Assembly (NCBI RefSeq): GCF_006861825.1
Contig: NZ_VDGI01000021.1
Location: 1 to 32,757 of the forward strand
Length of the DNA stretch: 32,757 bases
Direction of reading: 5' to 3'
From: Psychrobacillus vulpis
GTDB taxonomy: Bacteria; Bacillota; Bacilli; Bacillales_A; Planococcaceae
Shown: positions 16,479 to 23,381 of the stretch, piece by piece
How the letters are laid out: each line of letters starts with the position of its first letter
Numbering within the stretch: the stretch's first letter is position 1
Program-made: the position numbers and the translations under genes
Notes under the pieces: generated by a model
Seen by the model: only the letters and a program-made list of their open reading frames with translations
What the model was told of the DNA's origin: nothing
The model's database searches: none

Positions 16479-16754
16479 AAGGGCACTGAAAAAGTGTTAT
16501 TCTAATAAATTCCATTAAATAGTCGTTAAGAGAGTTTATCGCTTTGGCATTCGCTTTCCGCGGGCGAGCAACGAGCCTCCTCCTTCGCTCCGCTTCGTGC
16601 GGGGTCTCGTCTGTCTCGCGAAGACCCCGGAGCGAAGCGAGGAGGCTGAGCTACGCCCGTGGAAAGGGAGCCGTTTCAACGATTTTCTTTTTCTTGGAGT
16701 TTCGCACAACCTCATCTGGTAGCGTCGAATAATAGGGACTTTTTCAATGCCCTC
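16479..16754. mobile_element. MITE-like element, chimeric (type D left half, type F right half)
   Basis: A 276-bp element with ends AAGGGCACTGAAAAAGT and ACTTTTTCAATGCCCTC. Its left 90 bp match the left arm of the type-D element at 31738, and its right arm matches the type-F elements at 32387-32607. They join inside the GC-rich core near 16620, where a B-type half-core ending CGTCTGTCTCGC meets an A-type half-core starting GAAGACCCCGGAGCG. The flanks show no matching 8-bp duplication (AGCATGGT versus ACGCGTAG), as expected for a recombinant. Open frames here on both strands are GC-rich repeat artefacts. It fills the gap between the patB terminator and the next gene's terminator. Confidence 0.75.
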
Positions 16755-16837
16755 ACGCGTAGCGAAGGAGTAGGCTCGGCGGCCATGCAGAGCACTAAAT
16801 CCTACTTGCATAATAATTTCATAAAGTTTCATATCTA

Positions 16838-16876
16838 TTAAAAAAAAGAGTCATCTCAATTCTGAGATAACTCCTT
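16838..16876 (-). terminator. rho-independent terminator of the small membrane protein operon
   Basis: On the minus strand AGGAGTTATCTCA pairs with TGAGATGACTCT around GAAT, followed by TTTTTTTAATAG. The hairpin overlaps the last codons of the gene ending at 16856. Confidence 0.8.
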
Positions 16877-17083
16877 TTCCAATGCTTCTTTTCTAGCTTG
16901 CATTACTTTCTCTTCGATCTCTCTTGCTTTTGCAGCTTCTTTAACGGATTTTCTTTTTAGCCATCTAAAAACAAGTGTACAAATAATGATTAATAGGATT
17001 AACTCTAATACTACAGGAATGTATTCTGTTTTATCTTCTGGAAAATATAAATATAGAAAACCTGGCTGTAAAAAATGTAACAT
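16856..17083 (-). CDS. small single-span membrane protein, unknown function
   Basis: A 75-residue protein I do not recognise. A short hydrophobic N-terminus is followed by one membrane helix at about 22-40 (VVLELILLIIICTLVFRWL). A strongly charged helix, probably coiled coil, runs from 42 to the end (KEAAKAREIEEKVMQARKEA). Its ribosome site, AGGGAAG, overlaps the stop region of the cyclophilin gene 16 bp upstream, so the two are co-transcribed and end at the terminator at 16838-16876. The topology suggests a small membrane anchor or scaffold. Nothing more specific can be said. Confidence 0.7.
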   Translation of the reverse strand: MLHFLQPGFLYLYFPEDKTEYIPVVLELILLIIICTLVFRWLKRKSVKEAAKAREIEEKVMQARKEALEKELSQN

Positions 17084-17099
17084 CTCGACACTTCCCTAC

Positions 17100-17843
17100 T
17101 TATTTTTGAACGATTTCAATTGAATCAATTGTAATATCTTCTAGTGGTTTGTCATTAGCATCTTTCTCTACTGCCGCAATTTGGTCGACAACATCCATGC
17201 CTTCAATAACTTGTCCAAATACTGTATGCTTTTGGTCCAAGTTCGGTGTTCCACCAATTTGTCCGTACGCATCTGCAATCTCTTCTGGCCATCCACCTGA
17301 TTTTAATTGGTCTACCGAATATTGTGATTGTGAGGCTTGGACGATAAAAAACTGACTTCCATTCGTATGTGGTCCAGCATTCGCCATGGATAGAGCTCCT
17401 CTAAAGTTAAAAAGGTTCATGGAAAATTCGTCTTCAAACTCTTGTCCGTAAATACTTTCGCCACCCATACCTGTTCCTGTTGGGTCTCCACCTTGAATCA
17501 TAAAATCTTCAATCACTCGATGAAAAATAATACCGTTATAGTACCCATTTTCTGCGTGTGTTAAGAAGTTTTCTACCGTTTTTGGTGCAAGTTCAGGAAA
17601 TAGCTTTATTTTTATAGCTCCCTTTGAAGTGTTCATGATAACTACTGCTTCATTTGAAGCGATTTCTGTAGAAAGTTGTGGATACATATTATTTTCTCCT
17701 TGTTGTTCAGCTTTTGTTGCTTCTTTAGACTCTGTGTCAGTTTCATTTACTACTTTTTCTTTTTGTGCATCAACTGATTTTGTACCGCATGCACTTAATA
17801 AAAACAGCGCACTAACAATACATAAAAATAATAATTTTTTCAC
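17100..17843 (-). CDS. cyclophilin-type peptidyl-prolyl isomerase lipoprotein
   Basis: A 247-residue secreted lipoprotein. The signal peptide [19 protein letters not shown] ends in the lipobox LSAC, with the lipid-modified Cys at about 19. A ~45-residue Glu/Lys/Thr-rich linker follows. The cyclophilin domain (about 65-245) includes [19 protein letters not shown] with the catalytic Arg and [19 protein letters not shown]. It would catalyse proline isomerisation of exported proteins at the outer face of the membrane. Start: GTG 17843 with GGGGTGA seven bases upstream gives a textbook lipoprotein signal; the frame stays open further upstream but without one. B. subtilis PpiB is cytosolic and lacks this leader, so this is a different cyclophilin form. 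Confidence 0.9.
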   Translation of the reverse strand: MKKLLFLCIVSALFLLSACGTKSVDAQKEKVVNETDTESKEATKAEQQGENNMYPQLSTEIASNEAVVIMNTSKGAIKIKLFPELAPKTVENFLTHAENGYYNGIIFHRVIEDFMIQGGDPTGTGMGGESIYGQEFEDEFSMNLFNFRGALSMANAGPHTNGSQFFIVQASQSQYSVDQLKSGGWPEEIADAYGQIGGTPNLDQKHTVFGQVIEGMDVVDQIAAVEKDANDKPLEDITIDSIEIVQK

Positions 17844-17981
17844 GAATCTTTCACCCCAAATAAGTTTATCATAATGAATTCTCTTTTTCAGTGACAAAGT
17901 ATCTAACTTTCTTAGATACATGAAATGCCCTATAATAGGAATTATGACAAAGTACGCGTCAAATAGAAAGAAGGGATTTGG

Positions 17982-19220
17982 ATGAGCGTACAAAAAAGAA
18001 ACTTTATCATTATGTGGTTTTCGAATTTTCTAGTTGCTGGAACTATGACGATGATTATGCCCTTTTTATCCTTATATATAAAAACAATGGGAGACTTTTC
18101 GGATGCATATGTCCAAAAGTGGTCTGGACTTGTATTTGGTGCTACATTTGTTTCTGCTTTTATTATGTCGCCTATATGGGGACGAATTGCTGATAAATAT
18201 GGGTACAAGCCAATTTTGATTATCAATGGTTTCGGTATTGCAACTAGTGTTTTTTTGATGGGATTCGTTCATTCCGTCGAGGCATTTTTTGTTCTTCGAT
18301 TATTCATGGGGGTTGTTACTGGCTTTATCCCAACTTCTTTAGCATTTATTAGTTCCCAAACACCCAAGAAAATTGCGGGAAAAACGATGGGAACACTACA
18401 AATGGGAAGTGTTTCTGGAACGCTTTTTGGACCAGTTTTCGGTGGTTTTCTAGCTGACACTTTCGGATTTCAATATACATTTGTCATTACTTCCTGTGCT
18501 GTATCAGCTGCTGCGTTACTCGTTATATTCGGTATCCATGAAGTGAAAAAAGCGAAAGCAAAAGGTGCTCATGAATACACTAGAAAAACAATTATCTCTG
18601 GTATTTTTCATCATAGGCTAATTTTAAACGTCTTAATGATTACATCACTTATCCAAATTGGATTATTTAGCATTCAACCACTTTTATCTTTATATGTATC
18701 TCATTTAACGAATTCAAATGAAGTTGCCCTACTTGCTGGTATTACATTTAGTGCAACTGGTGTAGGTAATTTATTGTTTGCAAGAACTTGGGGGAAACTA
18801 GGAGATTCAATAGGGTACGAAAAAATATTATCTACATTACTTGTCCTTGCATTTATTTTCATTGTTCCTCAAGCATTGGTAACAGATTTATGGCAACTAA
18901 TCGTGCTGCGCTTCCTTTTCGGAATTGCTGCAGGAGGACTAATTCCAATCACCACTGCACTTATTAGAAGAGAAGCTCCAATTGAAGTACAAGGTGAATT
19001 AATGGGTTATAATACAAGCTTCCGCTTTTTAGGGAATATTATCGGTCCTATGTTTGGTGGTTTTATTAGCGGATTTATCGGTATTTCTTCTGTTTTCTTT
19101 GTTACGGGGGCACTATTCCTTATTGCTTTCCTAGTCATTTATTTTGCAAGAAAAAAACCTCTTCAAGATTTTGAAGAAGTTTTGTTAGAAGAAGAGTTAC
19201 ATGAAAAAGTAAGTAGCTAA
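17982..19220 (+). CDS. yuxJ: MFS multidrug-type exporter (YuxJ-like)
   Basis: A 412-residue, 12-span major facilitator. Motif A is present as [11 protein letters not shown] after TM2, and the TM5 region carries [14 protein letters not shown], resembling motif C of drug/H+ antiporters. A second half-repeat has [12 protein letters not shown]. Substrates cannot be deduced; relatives export drugs or metabolites with protons. In B. subtilis yuxJ lies directly before pbpD, as here. AGAAGGGAT precedes the ATG. A TATAAT at 17931-17936 is the likely -10, with no good -35. It diverges from the cyclophilin gene and ends at its own terminator 5 bp downstream. Confidence 0.85.
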   Translation: MSVQKRNFIIMWFSNFLVAGTMTMIMPFLSLYIKTMGDFSDAYVQKWSGLVFGATFVSAFIMSPIWGRIADKYGYKPILIINGFGIATSVFLMGFVHSVEAFFVLRLFMGVVTGFIPTSLAFISSQTPKKIAGKTMGTLQMGSVSGTLFGPVFGGFLADTFGFQYTFVITSCAVSAAALLVIFGIHEVKKAKAKGAHEYTRKTIISGIFHHRLILNVLMITSLIQIGLFSIQPLLSLYVSHLTNSNEVALLAGITFSATGVGNLLFARTWGKLGDSIGYEKILSTLLVLAFIFIVPQALVTDLWQLIVLRFLFGIAAGGLIPITTALIRREAPIEVQGELMGYNTSFRFLGNIIGPMFGGFISGFIGISSVFFVTGALFLIAFLVIYFARKKPLQDFEEVLLEEELHEKVSS

Positions 19221-19225
19221 AAATG

Positions 19226-19263
19226 AGCACACTTTCTATATGAAAGTGTGCTATTCTTTTTTT
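19226..19263 (+). terminator. rho-independent terminator of yuxJ
   Basis: AGCACACTTTC (19226-19236) pairs perfectly with GAAAGTGTGCT (19242-19252) around a 5-nt loop, followed by ATTCTTTTTTT. Confidence 0.9.
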
Positions 19264-19293
19264 AGAGTTTATATGATTGGAGTGCAGCAGCAA

Positions 19294-21150
19294 ATGCGTC
19301 AAGCAATAGGGTTTTTCATCATTCTTATATGCTTCCCGATGATATGGATATTATATTCTTTCATCCATTCAGAATTATTATCAGCTTCATCATATAAAGA
19401 GGATTTGGCTCAATCTATCCAATTGTCTAGTCCAACTATTTCCTCGCCTATTGTTTTGTTAGATGAAAGCGACAATGTTTTTTCAGAGGATTACGTAGAA
19501 TGGCGAGATCCAATTCCGTTAGAGTCCATCCCATTATTTGCTCAAGAGTTGTTTATTCAAAGTGAGGATGTTGAATTTTATAATCATATTGGTTTTAACT
19601 TTAGTGCGATTTTTCGAGCAGTATTTGCTAATGCTTCTGCAAACGCTAGAGATCAAGGAGCAAGTACAATTACGCAGCAATTAGTAAGGCTACGATATTT
19701 ATCTACAGAAAAAACTTATGAACGGAAAGTAACTGAACTCGTCTATGCATATGAGATGGAAAAACAATCTACAAAAGAAGAAATACTATCCAATTATTTA
19801 AATGAAATCTATTTTAGTAACCAAGTATATGGAATTGGAGCCGCCGCTACCTATTATTTTGGACGTCCGTTAAACCAATTAACTGAAGCCGAGCTAGCAT
19901 TTATTAGTGCCATTCCAAACAATCCAACCATTTATAATCCTTTAGAGAACTTTGATGCAACTAAGAAGCGACAAGAACTACTGATAGATATACTAGTGAA
20001 AAACGGGAAAATTTCATCAGAACATGGCAAATCATTAAAGGCAGACCCAATTGTTCTAGTAACAAAAACGAAAAAGCAACTATATCCCGCTTATAGTACG
20101 TATGTGTTGGAAGAGTTAAAGGATCTCATTGCAACAAAAGAAGGATTTACGGAAAAGATAGAAGCTGCTCAAAATGAACAACAAAAACTTCAGCTCGAAA
20201 ATGAGCTCCAAACGAAAGTGAACGAAGTCATTGCAAAAGGCGTTAAAGTTTATACTGCTCTTAACCCTTTGAAACAAAACGATGATGAAAAGTATGTTAA
20301 TAGTCTATTAAATAAAACACCTAACCTGCAAGCAGCATCAGTTGTCATAAACAATGAAACAAGAGAAATTATAAGTTTATTTGGTGGAAAAGATTATAAA
20401 AAATTTGATTTCAATCGCGCTTATCAAGCAGTTCGGCAGCCTGGTTCTTCTTTAAAACCGTTACTTGTGTATGCACCTGTTTTCGAGATGACAACCTTAA
20501 CACCAAATAATTCGATTAATGCAGGAAAACTATGTATAGGTACTTATTGCCCTCAAAACTATGGAGGAGCAGTATATGGAAATGTAACAATAAAACAAGC
20601 TTTTCGTTTTAGCCATAACACTCCTGCTGTTAGACTTTTAAATACTGTGGGGATTGAAAGTGCTTTCGCAAAACTAAATCAGTTCCAATTTAGTCATTTA
20701 ACGAATGAAGATTATTCATATGCCTCTGCATTAGGTGGCCTTACAAAAGGTGTAACAGTACTTGAAATGGCAGATGCATATACTAGTTTTATTAATGGAA
20801 TGTATAAGCCAGCTCATGCTATTCGAAAAGTAACAGATAAAAATGGTGTTATATTGTACGAATGGAAGGAAGATAAAGAAGAGGTATGGACTCCTAAAAC
20901 AGTGCAAACAATGAGAGGTTTGCTTACAGATGTCGTTCAAAATGGGACAGGAAAAGGGATATCTACCTCATCTTCTTATGTAGGCGCTAAAACAGGAACA
21001 ACAAATGATTACTACGATTATTGGATTGCTGGTCTGACAGATTCCTATACATCAGCTGTTTGGATTGGTTACGATATACCTAAGAATATGAAACAAATTG
21101 AATCAAAAAAAATCCATCATTCCATTTTCAATAAAATCATGAAAGACTAA
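19294..21150 (+). CDS. pbpD: class A penicillin-binding protein (PBP4 type)
   Basis: A 618-residue bifunctional peptidoglycan synthase, anchored by an N-terminal membrane helix (about 4-24). The glycosyltransferase (GT51) domain spans about 70-240, with the catalytic Glu in QSEDVEFYNHIGF and DQGASTITQQLVR. The transpeptidase domain spans about 330-610: SxxK in RQPGSSLKPL (Ser about 385), SxN in FSHNTPAVR and KTG in GAKTGTTNDYYDYW. Overall similarity to B. subtilis PbpD is clear, and the C-terminus lacks the extra domains of PBP1. ATG 19294 was chosen because GGAGTG lies nine bases upstream; earlier in-frame starts run into the yuxJ terminator. It follows yuxJ as in B. subtilis. Confidence 0.93.
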   Translation: MRQAIGFFIILICFPMIWILYSFIHSELLSASSYKEDLAQSIQLSSPTISSPIVLLDESDNVFSEDYVEWRDPIPLESIPLFAQELFIQSEDVEFYNHIGFNFSAIFRAVFANASANARDQGASTITQQLVRLRYLSTEKTYERKVTELVYAYEMEKQSTKEEILSNYLNEIYFSNQVYGIGAAATYYFGRPLNQLTEAELAFISAIPNNPTIYNPLENFDATKKRQELLIDILVKNGKISSEHGKSLKADPIVLVTKTKKQLYPAYSTYVLEELKDLIATKEGFTEKIEAAQNEQQKLQLENELQTKVNEVIAKGVKVYTALNPLKQNDDEKYVNSLLNKTPNLQAASVVINNETREIISLFGGKDYKKFDFNRAYQAVRQPGSSLKPLLVYAPVFEMTTLTPNNSINAGKLCIGTYCPQNYGGAVYGNVTIKQAFRFSHNTPAVRLLNTVGIESAFAKLNQFQFSHLTNEDYSYASALGGLTKGVTVLEMADAYTSFINGMYKPAHAIRKVTDKNGVILYEWKEDKEEVWTPKTVQTMRGLLTDVVQNGTGKGISTSSSYVGAKTGTTNDYYDYWIAGLTDSYTSAVWIGYDIPKNMKQIESKKIHHSIFNKIMKD

Positions 21151-21173
21151 CTTCCTGCTTTTATCACTCTTCT

Positions 21174-21209
21174 GAGGTACAGAGACGCACTCCTGTACCT
21201 CTTTTTTTA
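21174..21209 (+). terminator. rho-independent terminator of pbpD
   Basis: GAGGTACAG (21174-21182) pairs perfectly with CTGTACCTC (21193-21201) around a 10-nt loop, followed by seven Ts. Confidence 0.88.
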
Positions 21210-21382
21210 ATACAAAAAGTTGTAAGCAATATATATCAAGACCTATTTTGGATAATAGGAAAAACTAAAAAGTGAGGGATCCTCAACAATCCACACTCTA
21301 CTTTTTTAGTTCAAGAAAATCGTTGAAAAAGGCGACACTCCTGCTGGAAAAGCATTAGTCGAAGACCCCACAGCGAAGCGAG

Positions 21383-21622
21383 GAGGCCACTGAAAAACTC
21401 AAAATTATTATTTTTATAGGAACTATTTGCTGTATATCATTCAAAGAATTTAGCGCGACGCATGAGACTCCTGCGGGAAAGCGAGACAGACGAGACCCCG
21501 CACGAAGCGAAGCGTAGGAGGAGGCTCGTCGCTCGCCCGCGGAAAGCGAATGCCAAAGCGCTAAATTCTCTTAGGACTATTTGATAGATAATTTATATGA
21601 ATGACACTTTTTCAGTGCCCTC
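21383..21622. mobile_element. type-D MITE-like element, copy 1
   Basis: 240 bp with ends GAGGCCACTGAAAAA and TTTTTCAGTGCCCTC. It is flanked by GAAGCGAG (21375-21382) and AAAGCGAG (21623-21630), a 7/8 direct repeat consistent with an 8-bp target duplication. It carries a 123-bp B-type GC-rich module (21446-21568) bounded by GAATTTAGCGC/GCGCTAAATTC. No coding capacity for a transposase. Confidence 0.8.
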
Positions 21623-21657
21623 AAAGCGAGGAGGCTGAGGCAACGCCCGCGGAAAGG

Positions 21658-21817
21658 GAGGCCACTGAATAACCAAAATTCAGAAAATAAAGTCACCACT
21701 TGAGAAGTATATTTGTATCAAAATTGGCATGACGTCCCCATAAACACCCTAAAAAGTGAAGGAATTATGGGATATCGTTTTTATTTTTTGAAAAAAAGTG
21801 ACTTTTTCAGTGACCTC
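21658..21817. mobile_element. type-E MITE-like element, copy 1
   Basis: 160 bp, A/T-rich, with ends GAGGCCACTGAAT and GACTTTTTCAGTGACCTC. It is flanked by perfect 8-bp direct repeats CGGAAAGG (21650-21657 and 21818-21825). It lacks a GC-rich module. It interrupts the 3' box of the A module. Confidence 0.8.
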
Positions 21818-22001
21818 CGGAAAGGGAGCCGTTTCAACGATTTTATTATTAACTGGGTTATTGGACACCCCCCTCTAGCAAAGTCAGATTATAAGGACCT
21901 TTTTAGTGCCCTCATCCACACTCTACTTTTCTAGAAAATCGTTGAAAATGGCGACACTCCTGCTGGAAAAGCATTAGTAGAAGACCCCACAGCGAAGCGA
22001 G

Positions 22002-22241
22002 GAGGCCACTGAAAAACTCAAAATTATTATTTTTATAGGAACTATTTGCTGTATATCATTCAAAGAATTTAGCGCGACGCATGAGACTCCTGCGGGAAAG
22101 CGAGACACACGAGACCCCGCACGAAGCGAAGCGTAGGAGGAGGCTCGTCGCTCGCCCGCGGAAAGCGAATGCCAAAGCGCTAAATTCTCTTAGGACTATT
22201 TGATAGATATTTTATATGAATGACACTTTTTCAGTGCCCTC
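22002..22241. mobile_element. type-D MITE-like element, copy 2
   Basis: 240 bp, flanked by GAAGCGAG (21994-22001) and AAAGCGAG (22242-22249), exactly as in copy 1. It contains the second B-type module with GAATTTAGCGC/GCGCTAAATTC ends. Confidence 0.8.
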
Positions 22242-22276
22242 AAAGCGAGGAGTCTGAGGCAACGCCCGCGGAAAGG

Positions 22277-22436
22277 GAGGCCACTGAAAAACAAAAATTC
22301 AGAAAATAAAGTCACCACTTGAGAAGTATATTTGTATCAAAATTGGCATGACGTCCCCATAAACACCCTAAAAAGTGAAGGAATTATGGGATTTCGTTTT
22401 TATTTTTTGAAAAAAAGTGACTTTTTCAGTGGCCCG
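22277..22436. mobile_element. type-E MITE-like element, copy 2
   Basis: 160 bp, flanked by CGGAAAGG on both sides (22269-22276 and 22437-22444). The right terminus reads TTTTTCAGTGGCCCG instead of GTGACCTC, so it has changed since duplication. Confidence 0.78.
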
Positions 22437-22511
22437 CGGAAAGGGAGCCGTTTCAACGATTTTCTTATCGAAAAGTGAGAGGTAAGCTTGGAAAACCTTA
22501 TCTATCCCTAT

Positions 22512-22562
22512 ATAAAAAACAAAAAGACTATAGACAACTCGTTTTGAGTTTATCTACAGTCT
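22512..22562 (-). terminator. rho-independent terminator of the yufK-like gene
   Basis: On the minus strand AGACTGTAGATAAACTC pairs with GAGTTGTCTATAGTCT (a few mismatches) around AAAAC, followed by TTTTTGTTTTTTATA. Confidence 0.82.
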
Positions 22563-22604
22563 GAAGGATAGATACAGCAATATTTGCACTGTTCATTCAC
22601 TTGT

Positions 22605-23165
22605 TTATAAAAATGGTAAACTTGCAATAATTCCATTGTACAGTTTAACAATCACATAAATTACTAAAGCTAAAAATAAACTCCATACAAGAATCTCAAA
22701 CATGATTAAACCTATTGTTCCTAATAAACTCATCGAACTGCTTAATTTAAACACGACATAAACAAAATATATCAAAGCAGTCACTAAGAAAACAATAAGC
22801 AAAATTTGAATAGATTGAAATCCTACAGTAGAAATAACAGCTCCAATAAAGAAAATGACATAACCCCCACGTGCTTGGGAAATAGTCTTTCCTTCTAGGT
22901 CTCTCGAAAAAAATAGCATTCCTAACTCATGTATCGTTTCTGCCATAAGTTTTAACGCAGAAAACATCATAAAATAAACAAGTGCAAATACAATAAGTAA
23001 AAATAATTTCAGCTCTAAGTCGGAAAGAAATTCTCTCATCCCACTATACACGCCGATGACTTTGAATAGATCCATTGCTTTATTCATTGTAAATATAGAA
23101 AAAGACAAACTAAATAATAAAATCGTTATTAATGGTAGAAATCCAAACACGTATGGGTTTTTCAT
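22605..23165 (-). CDS. yufK: multi-span membrane protein, YufK/DUF5366-like
   Basis: A 186-residue very hydrophobic protein with about five membrane helices (near 7-27, 52-75, 97-115, 118-140 and 150-175) and a short polar stretch ETIHELGMLFFSRDLEGKTI between the second and third. I know no function. Size, the MKNPY...GFLPLI N-terminus and its location between pbpD and the mrp operon agree with B. subtilis YufK (DUF5366), recalled by position more than by motif. AGAGGAGC precedes the ATG. It diverges from mrpA and ends convergently with pbpD, leaving the large repeat cluster between their terminators. Confidence 0.65.
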   Translation of the reverse strand: MKNPYVFGFLPLITILLFSLSFSIFTMNKAMDLFKVIGVYSGMREFLSDLELKLFLLIVFALVYFMMFSALKLMAETIHELGMLFFSRDLEGKTISQARGGYVIFFIGAVISTVGFQSIQILLIVFLVTALIYFVYVVFKLSSSMSLLGTIGLIMFEILVWSLFLALVIYVIVKLYNGIIASLPFL

Positions 23166-23237
23166 AGCTGCTCCTCTTACTCTAAAATTATATATTCTTT
23201 CTTAATAGTTAAGAGAGTTAAATAACTTTCTAATCTC

Positions 23238-23337
23238 CATGCAATTACTCTTTTCTCATCATATCGAAGAAAAGGTAAGTTCTGCAAGTATGTTTCGGTT
23301 TTTACGTCATGCAATTACTGGTCTTTTACGTTATAAT
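23238..23337 (+). promoter_or_regulatory. mrp operon upstream region: 12-bp direct repeats and -10
   Basis: CATGCAATTACT occurs twice, at 23238-23249 and 23308-23319, 70 bp apart. A perfect TATAAT at 23332-23337 is the likely -10 of the mrp operon, 45 bp before mrpA, but the -35 is not recognisable. TTTTACGT also repeats around the second copy. The repeats could bind a regulator of Na+ or pH response; this is an inference. Confidence 0.4.
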
Positions 23338-23381
23338 CTTATAGATGCATTTAAATACATACCTTTGAAAGGAGGATTCCA

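Larger units (their letters stand above)
21315..21845 (+). repeat. A-type GC-rich module, copy 1, split by two insertions
   Basis: It begins GAAAATCGTTGAAA and ends TTTCAACGATTTT, an inverted-repeat frame. It is interrupted by the D element (21383-21622) and the E element (21658-21817). Removing 240+8 and 160+8 bp from 531 leaves 115 bp. That equals the length of the intact copy at 32428-32542 and restores its order: CACTCCTGC, GAAGACCCCACAGCG, AGCGAGGAGGCTGAGGC, CGCCCGCGGAAAGGGAGC. Confidence 0.85.
21934..22464 (+). repeat. A-type GC-rich module, copy 2, split by two insertions
   Basis: The same 531-bp composite as 21315-21845, displaced by 619 bp, with the inserts at equivalent positions. 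The ends are GAAAATCGTTGAAA and TTTCAACGATTTTC. Identical insertion points show that the duplication followed the insertions. Confidence 0.85.
21290..22470. repeat. 619-bp-period tandem duplication of a nested repeat composite
   Basis: Two near-identical copies (about 21290-21850 and 21915-22470) each contain an A-type GC-rich module interrupted by a type-D and a type-E element. The offset is exactly 619 bp from 21315/21934 through 21821/22440. Only a 6-bp indel occurs near the left edge. The copies differ by scattered substitutions (for example GAGACAGACG versus GAGACACACG). No gene is supported in 21210-22604; the open frame at 21713-21934 only spans repeat sequence. Confidence 0.9.

Noticed and set aside
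16536-16841. Overlapping open frames on both strands in the patB-downstream gap
   Set aside because: They follow the GC-rich repeat core, show arginine/serine-rich translations, have no ribosome site, and span a chimeric repeat junction.
17844-17993. 50-residue N-terminal extension of the cyclophilin lipoprotein
   Set aside because: It would bury a clear lipoprotein signal peptide. GTG 17843 has GGGGTGA at the right distance.
21290-22470. Insertion sequence or transposase remnant
   Set aside because: No frame shows DDE, HUH or tyrosine recombinase motifs. The elements are 160-240 bp and non-coding.
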